Part shown: piece by piece, positions 7,327 to 12,167 of the stretch
How the letters are laid out: each line of letters opens with the position of its first letter
How positions within the stretch are numbered: position 1 is the stretch's first letter
From: Streptomyces griseus
GTDB taxonomy: Bacteria > Bacteroidota > Bacteroidia > Chitinophagales > Chitinophagaceae
Length of the DNA: 12,167 nt
NCBI GenBank assembly: GCA_943323705.2
Contig: CALPIT020000056.1
Location: forward strand, 1 to 12,167
Reading direction: 5' to 3'
The notes under the pieces: generated by a model
The model's database searches: none
What the model saw: only the letters and a program-made list of their open reading frames with translations
Told to the model about the DNA's origin: nothing
Translations under genes and position numbers: made by a program

Positions 7327-7408
7327 TTTCAAATCTTTATTTTAGATTTATCAATTTGTTTTTTTGATATTTCCCAGTTTAAGCCTTGTGTGAAATAGAA
7401 ACTTGTGT

Positions 7409-7427
7409 TACTAGATTCTAGATACTA
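7409..7427 (+). repeat. Short copy of the GATACTA heptamer array
   Basis: This is a partial unit TACTA followed by GATTCTA and GATACTA, the same heptamer family as at 4902-5079. The last unit contains the TAG stop codon of the minus-strand barrel gene (minus strand 7427-7425). The match is short, but the shared sequence and the same position at the end of a minus-strand gene in a convergent gap support it. Confidence 0.55.
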
Positions 7428-10400
7428 AAAAATAGCTCTTACTGAAGCACTTCCAATATGAATCGTGCTTGATGCTGCGGGTTTTCTTCCTTCGTATTGA
7501 AATGAAATTTCTATATTCCCTGCAAGCCTTTTGGTATAGTCAACATTCCACAAATAATTTTTACCAGGCTTCAATCCCTCAAGCATTAGAAATCCTACTG
7601 TGCTTGATGCCGCGCCACTATAAGCATTAAATGACATTTGGTTTGCAGTGAATTTTGCGGTCAAACTACTATTCGAAAATGCGGTGTATTTCATCTCCGT
7701 AATCAACGAATGTGCAGTGGTCGTTTCCATTGAATCTATTTGATTTTTCTTGTGAGCATAAGAATAGTTTATGGCTACTCTAAAAATAGATTTGTACAAC
7801 CATATAATTCCTGGATCCACTTGCTGCTGATTGATTTTATAATTTCTATTTTCAAATTTCACAGCAGAGGAAGTCAATTCGTTTTTTATATCTTTCACCG
7901 TTAAATTGGCAATCCACTTTTTGTTGAGGTTCAATCTTATTTTAAAACTGTTGTTTTTGATATAGCGTGATTCAAATCCGTAAGTCAATAAAGACTTCCC
8001 AGATACAATACTCTGAGTAAGATCAAAACCCCATTTCGAACCGGTTCTGTTATAAAAATAAGCGTTAGAGAAAATGGAATTATAACTGATCAATCCGGAG
8101 TCGGTAAGTTGCTTCTCAAATGGATTGAAAAGAAAATCTCCTGCCGCAATATTTTTTTTACTGATTTGCGCTGATGAGCTGAAAGATGATTTATAAAGTA
8201 ATTTCTTTAACCGCTTACCTTGGGATTTAATAATATTCCTTGGAATGACATCCAAGAAATAATTAAACTGCAAGACATTTGTTTTAACGTATTCGTTGGT
8301 GGGAGTAAATATTCTGATATATTTTTTTTGATCCTGATAGATGGCAATTTCAAATTCATTCAACTCTTCAATACCATTGCCATTATAATCAATCCAAGTG
8401 TAATTGCCTTGTCCAACCGGAACTGCTAAATATGAAAATTCTCTTTTTTGTTCTTGCCCTCCTCCTATTTCATACAATACATTTCCACTGAACAAACCTT
8501 TGCATTCATTGAAATAATATTCAGTTCTGCTTAATAAAGTTTTATCACGCTTTTGATTACTAATGGAATCATTGATGATTTGTAATGTTCTGTAACCAGC
8601 TGATATTTTAATTTGACGTGATTCATTTTTCATGATTGCTGCGGTTACATTGTAATTATCGCTTCTATCAGCATTAACTAAATCTTTTTTCACAGGAAAT
8701 TTGTCTAAACGGGTAAAATAATTGAATGCCCATGTATTCAATTTTAAAGGATCAGACTTTACATATAATTCATATCGAGAAAATCCAAAACTACCCACCA
8801 TCAAACTATCCGTTGCCTTATTTTTAATTTTTAAATATTCGCCTATAAAACTTCCACCTGCTTCAATTTTATATAGCTTTTTAAACCCTTTTTTTATATC
8901 AATCGTTGGCCTGTAAAAACTACCACTGGAGAGTGTTGTATTATAATGCAGCAAACTCAAATTTGATTTGGTTGTCCATTGTTTAATGATGGCATTTTGT
9001 TGCAGGTTATTTTTTATTCCGTTATAACCATCACCTCGCATGTATTGAATCCAATCAAATGAAATTGAATTAGTTTTATTTCCTTTTATACTGATACCTG
9101 AATTGAATATTTTTTCAGTTGTAGTGGCTACATCAAATGGTAGTCCCCAATCTCTTAAAAACTCAGCATCTCTCAATCTTTCCAAAGGTTTAAATGCAGA
9201 TTGAACCCATTCTGCGCCTATGTTGGTTTTCAAAGTGTGAGCGTTCTTATTCAACTTGAAAGTTTTGGATTCAAAAGACAAATTAAATTTCCCTGCCAAT
9301 CCGGTGTTGTTTTCTTTATTTAGGGTCGAATATAAATTGACATCATAATTACTCATGGCCAATTCGCTGTAAAGTTGAAATCGTTTGTTAAACTGATAAT
9401 GTAATCCGGTTGTAAAAAGTTGAAGCTTTTTTGGTGTCACTAAAAAAACCACAGGTTCATATTCGCCTTGTTTATTTCCATTGATGTCAGGAGCTGTCCA
9501 TATAAAAACTTTGCCATTATTTCCGTTGAGCAATTGCCTGTAATTGCCTTTACCTGGACCAAGATAAGTAAATGAGAGTGCGTACAAATCACTTGCATTG
9601 GAATTGGTAAAAACATACACAGAATCATGTACTGATATGTTGTAAGTGGTGTCGATTTTTTTATATAATATTTTTCCAAGTGCGAAACTATCTCGAACTG
9701 CATTGGATGTAAACGCATTTTGAATACTGTCGCCAATCGAGGCTAGAAATAATTGTTGCTTTGTGTCTAATGGCTGGTCGATGAAAGAAAACTTTCCGTC
9801 TTTAGTGGAATAAGCCGCTAGATTCAAAGAAAGCTTATTATTCACTTTAAATTTATCAGTCACATATAGCTGCGTGTTTAAATAATTTCTATCGGCATAT
9901 TCAAATTCAATTTGTATTCTTTTATCCTTAGTAATTAGCTGCTTAGGTGTAAAACTCAATTCAGCGGTATTGTAATTAATAGTATAATCCTGGTCTTCGC
10001 CACGTTGCATGAGAACACCATCAATAAACACTTTTTCAGTTCCGGCTAATACTACAAAATACAATTCATTGTTGGCTCCTTGTAATCTGTATGGACCTTG
10101 GTTGCCTTCAATCGGGTTGATATAATTTCTGTTGAATTTTCCTTTAGCCAATGCGCCACTTGCGGCAAATTCGTTGGTCGTTTTTTTATTGATTTGATTT
10201 AATGTGCTGAAAGAAACCCCTTGTATCCTTTTGTTGAATTTTAGAAAATAATTTTCCTTTTCAGAAAGCTCTATATCACCAAAACTAACCTGCCAGCCTT
10301 TTTTCTTAACCTGCATGTAAACGCGGTCGAAATCTCTGAGGTCTTTTGTATTACCATCAGGTTGTATGGGGATGGTGTTATCGGTAATGGCGGCGATCAA

Positions 10401-10922
10401 TTCAAGACTATCTCCTATCATCCCATTGAGCTGCAGATTAAGAAATGAGTTCACAACAGCATCCTGACTATTTCCAAATGATATGGCTCTACCAATGCTA
10501 CCTTGTGATTGCATTCCTTTGAATTCGAAAATCGATTGATTGGAACTGAGATTTTTATTCTTCAGTACCAAAGGATTTTCTGCTATGAAGTTATTTCTGA
10601 TGCTGTCGAAATGCAAATGGGCATATCTTTCATTTAACCTAAAAGGAAAAATCCTGTATGAAATATTTACGCTGTCGGCAATTGGTTTTTTAATCCAAGT
10701 TAATTTAGCGGAAATCACGTCAATTGAATAAGCTGAAGATTCAATATTTTCAATTGAAAATGAGCCGGGTAAAATACTGGATGAATCAATAACTAAAGCA
10801 GAAGCTCTAACTGCAATTCGTTTTGCTCTAAATGTTGATGATGGATTTATAATAACCTGCGCCTGCACTTGTTGGTGAAAGAAAATAAAAAACAGAATGG
10901 TATATAATAAATTTGGCTTCAA
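7425..10922 (-). CDS. Large outer-membrane beta-barrel protein, SprA-like features
   Basis: The 1165-residue product has a clear Sec signal peptide: Lys2, hydrophobic core LLYTILFFIFF, probable cleavage after VQA (residue 21). The mature part is dominated by alternating polar/aromatic strands with N-rich turns and ends in SASVRAIF, whose terminal phenylalanine is typical of outer-membrane barrels. The N-terminal region resembles parts of the gliding/type 9 secretion translocon SprA: RAISFGNSQDAVVNSFLNLQ, then TDNTIPIQPDGNTKDL, then KVFIDGVLMQRGEDQDYTIN (about 295-315). It is about half SprA's length, so it is a relative or analogue, not SprA. Two acidic loops resemble calcium-binding turns, near D479 (DINGNKQGEYE) and D845 (DYNGNGIEELNEFE). 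The start is TTG, forced by an in-frame TGA directly 5' of it and supported by the signal peptide. Function unknown; export or surface assembly is speculative. Confidence 0.8.
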   Translation of the reverse strand: MKPNLLYTILFFIFFHQQVQAQVIINPSSTFRAKRIAVRASALVIDSSSILPGSFSIENIESSAYSIDVISAKLTWIKKPIADSVNISYRIFPFRLNERYAHLHFDSIRNNFIAENPLVLKNKNLSSNQSIFEFKGMQSQGSIGRAISFGNSQDAVVNSFLNLQLNGMIGDSLELIAAITDNTIPIQPDGNTKDLRDFDRVYMQVKKKGWQVSFGDIELSEKENYFLKFNKRIQGVSFSTLNQINKKTTNEFAASGALAKGKFNRNYINPIEGNQGPYRLQGANNELYFVVLAGTEKVFIDGVLMQRGEDQDYTINYNTAELSFTPKQLITKDKRIQIEFEYADRNYLNTQLYVTDKFKVNNKLSLNLAAYSTKDGKFSFIDQPLDTKQQLFLASIGDSIQNAFTSNAVRDSFALGKILYKKIDTTYNISVHDSVYVFTNSNASDLYALSFTYLGPGKGNYRQLLNGNNGKVFIWTAPDINGNKQGEYEPVVFLVTPKKLQLFTTGLHYQFNKRFQLYSELAMSNYDVNLYSTLNKENNTGLAGKFNLSFESKTFKLNKNAHTLKTNIGAEWVQSAFKPLERLRDAEFLRDWGLPFDVATTTEKIFNSGISIKGNKTNSISFDWIQYMRGDGYNGIKNNLQQNAIIKQWTTKSNLSLLHYNTTLSSGSFYRPTIDIKKGFKKLYKIEAGGSFIGEYLKIKNKATDSLMVGSFGFSRYELYVKSDPLKLNTWAFNYFTRLDKFPVKKDLVNADRSDNYNVTAAIMKNESRQIKISAGYRTLQIINDSISNQKRDKTLLSRTEYYFNECKGLFSGNVLYEIGGGQEQKREFSYLAVPVGQGNYTWIDYNGNGIEELNEFEIAIYQDQKKYIRIFTPTNEYVKTNVLQFNYFLDVIPRNIIKSQGKRLKKLLYKSSFSSSAQISKKNIAAGDFLFNPFEKQLTDSGLISYNSIFSNAYFYNRTGSKWGFDLTQSIVSGKSLLTYGFESRYIKNNSFKIRLNLNKKWIANLTVKDIKNELTSSAVKFENRNYKINQQQVDPGIIWLYKSIFRVAINYSYAHKKNQIDSMETTTAHSLITEMKYTAFSNSSLTAKFTANQMSFNAYSGAASSTVGFLMLEGLKPGKNYLWNVDYTKRLAGNIEISFQYEGRKPAASSTIHIGSASVRAIF

Positions 10923-10937
10923 TCAATAACTATTTGA

Positions 10938-10972
10938 TAAAATTATGATTTATTCAGTTGAGTTTTGACAAA
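10938..10972 (-). promoter_or_regulatory. Possible promoter for the barrel protein gene
   Basis: On the minus strand TTTG (10972-10969) is followed after 23 bp by TAATTTTA (10945-10938), seven of eight matches to the -7 box, 15 bp before the TTG start at 10922. The spacing is at the upper limit, so this is weak support. Confidence 0.3.
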
Positions 10973-11006
10973 TGAAAATTAATCAAGAATTAGTTGTAAA
11001 GCAACC

Positions 11007-11045
11007 AAAAAAAATAGGTTGCCTCTTCATATTGAGACAACCTAT
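11007..11045 (-). terminator. Rho-independent terminator of the sdhAB operon
   Basis: Read on the minus strand, downstream of the sdhB stop, a 12-bp stem (ATAGGTTGTCTC pairing with GAGGCAACCTAT, one G-T wobble) closes an 8-nt loop and is followed by a run of T (11014-11007). This is a textbook intrinsic terminator, 25 bp after the stop codon. A second GGTTGC just past the T run (minus strand of 11001-11006) could pair with the GCAACC of the stem as a competing hairpin. Confidence 0.88.
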
Positions 11046-11070
11046 AAACAAATTATTTTGATTGAAGTAA

Positions 11071-11838
11071 TTATGCTTCTTCACTGGAAAGACCAGCTTT
11101 CAAAAACTCACTGTTCAATCTTGCAATGTTTGCAACAGAAATACCTTTGGGACATTCTGCTTCGCATGCATAAGTATTTGTACAATTTCCAAAGCCTTCT
11201 TTATCCATTTGGGCAACCATATTTAAAACTCTTGATTCTCTTTCAGGGCCACCTTGAGGTAAAAGTGCCAATTGAGAAACTTTTGCGCCAACGAACAACA
11301 TGGCACTTCCATTTTTACAGGTAGCTACACAGGCACCGCAACCAATACAAGCGGCAGCCATAAAAGCATCATCAGCATCTTTTTTATCAATAGGAATGGC
11401 ATTGGCATCAACCGCATTTCCGGTGTTCACACTAATGTAACCACCAGCCTGAATAATTCTATCGAATGCAGATCTGTTTACCACCAAATCTTTTACAACA
11501 GGAAATGCAGTACTTCTCCATGGTTCAACCACAATGGTATCACCGTCTTTGAATGCACGCATGTGTAACTGACAGGTAGTATTTTGTTGCCATGGCCCAT
11601 GAGCCTGACCATTGATATACATACTGCACATGCCACATATACCTTCGCGGCAATCATGATCAAATGCAATGGGCTCTTTGCCTTCCACAATCAGCTGTTC
11701 ATTTAACACATCGAACATCTCAAGAAAACTCATTTCAGAAGAAATGTTTTTTACCTGATAGGTTTCAAAATTGCCTTTCGACTGGTTGTTTTTTTGACGC
11801 CAAACTTTAAGCGTCAGATTCATGTGATAATGCTCCAT
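11071..11838 (-). CDS. sdhB: Succinate dehydrogenase/fumarate reductase iron-sulfur subunit
   Basis: SdhB carries electrons from the flavin of SdhA through three iron-sulfur clusters to the membrane anchor and quinone (respiratory complex II), on the cytoplasmic face of the inner membrane. All 11 expected cysteine ligands are visible in 255 residues. C63, C68, C71 and C89 bind [2Fe-2S] (CREGICGMC and TTCQL). By analogy with FrdB spacing, C164, C167, C170 and C229 bind [4Fe-4S], and C174, C219 and C225 bind [3Fe-4S] (CIGCGACVATC and CTNTYACEAECP). The start is ATG 11838; Met6 (11823) is a possible alternative. It lies 47 bp downstream of sdhA in the same direction and ends before a strong terminator, so it is the last gene of the operon. 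Confidence 0.95.
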   Translation of the reverse strand: MEHYHMNLTLKVWRQKNNQSKGNFETYQVKNISSEMSFLEMFDVLNEQLIVEGKEPIAFDHDCREGICGMCSMYINGQAHGPWQQNTTCQLHMRAFKDGDTIVVEPWRSTAFPVVKDLVVNRSAFDRIIQAGGYISVNTGNAVDANAIPIDKKDADDAFMAAACIGCGACVATCKNGSAMLFVGAKVSQLALLPQGGPERESRVLNMVAQMDKEGFGNCTNTYACEAECPKGISVANIARLNSEFLKAGLSSEEA

Positions 11839-11885
11839 AATGAGTTCATATTTTATAGAGTGATATACTCTGATTTATATATTTG

Positions 11886-12167
11886 TTATTTGTAGCTTCT
11901 TTGTGATGGTTTAACGATTTCAAAATTGAGTTCTTCTTTGTGTAATTGCCATTCGCTATCGCCTTTAATTTCCCAAGCAGCTACATATCTGTAATTTTCA
12001 TCGTCTCTTTTAGCTTCGCCATCTTCTGTTTGGCTTTCTTCTCTGAAGTGACCACCACAGCTTTAATTTCTATTTAAAGCATCGATACACATCAACTCTC
12101 CCAATTCAATAAAGTCGGCCTCTCTTCCGGCTTTATCCAACTCTGAATTAAACTCGTTTATTTCACC
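11886..12167 (-). pseudogene. sdhA: sdhA 3' end (flavoprotein subunit), interrupted by in-frame TAA; cut by window
   Basis: The minus strand encodes the C-terminus of the succinate dehydrogenase/fumarate reductase flavoprotein, the FAD-bearing subunit that oxidises succinate. The first 34 visible codons end in ELGELMCIDALNRN, then comes TAA (minus strand 12065-12063), then 58 further codons in the same frame, beginning SCGGHFREESQTEDGEA and ending KPSQRSYK with TAA at 11888-11886. Family members have glutamate where the first TAA sits (RNESCGGHFREE), and GAA to TAA is a single base change. Everything after the stop still reads as well-conserved protein, so this is either a recent nonsense mutation or a sequencing/assembly error. 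Truncation here would remove the conserved C-terminal region. Other genes in the window end in TAA, so reassignment of TAA is unlikely. Confidence 0.85.

Noticed and set aside
7331..7364. Hairpin AAATCT/AGATTT followed by a T run as a terminator for the coiled-coil gene
   Set aside because: The stem has only six pairs, mostly A-T, and the T run is about 9 nt away from it, so it is too weak to call.
12063..12065. TAA as a recoded sense codon
   Set aside because: TAA terminates at least six other genes here (for example ftsE, purM, holA, sdhB), and no recoding signal is evident.

Overview
The window comes from an AT-rich genome of the phylum Bacteroidota, most likely near the Chitinophagaceae/Sphingobacteriia. 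This rests on the protein families (SprA-like outer-membrane barrel, 393-residue PurM form, Bacteroidota-type SdhB), on A-rich leaders without Shine-Dalgarno sequences, and on several matches to the Bacteroidota promoter pattern TTG-N(17-23)-TAnnTTTG. Nearly all of it is core chromosome. I see no phage, transposase, CRISPR, tRNA or rRNA.

Layout, left to right. Positions 1-1981 (+) hold two overlapping GT-B glycosyltransferases, the first cut by the window edge, which look like the tail of a surface-polysaccharide cluster. They converge with ftsE (1965-2651, -), overlapping it by 17 bp. purM (2709-3890, -) follows, divergent from ribF (3976-4896, +). The spacer between purM and ribF carries two facing copies of the same promoter core. 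ribF converges on holA (5080-6081, -), and the gap between them is filled by two oppositely oriented arrays of a degenerate 7-bp repeat. A coiled-coil membrane protein (6246-7250, +) is divergent from holA. It converges on a 1165-residue outer-membrane barrel protein (7425-10922, -). That second convergent gap also carries heptamer repeats: a short piece of the same repeat, a different heptamer, and a GC-rich patch. A strong intrinsic terminator (11007-11045, -) ends the sdhAB operon. sdhB is intact, but the sdhA 3' end is interrupted by an in-frame TAA inside a highly conserved motif.

The genes serve separate housekeeping tasks: envelope glycan synthesis, division-associated ABC function, purine and flavin-cofactor synthesis, replication clamp loading, and respiration. 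RibF makes FAD, which SdhA uses, but the two genes are far apart with no sign of shared control. The most unusual content is the heptamer repeats confined to the two larger convergent gaps and touching the stop codons of the minus-strand genes, and the nonsense codon in sdhA. I found no convincing new defence or mobile system.
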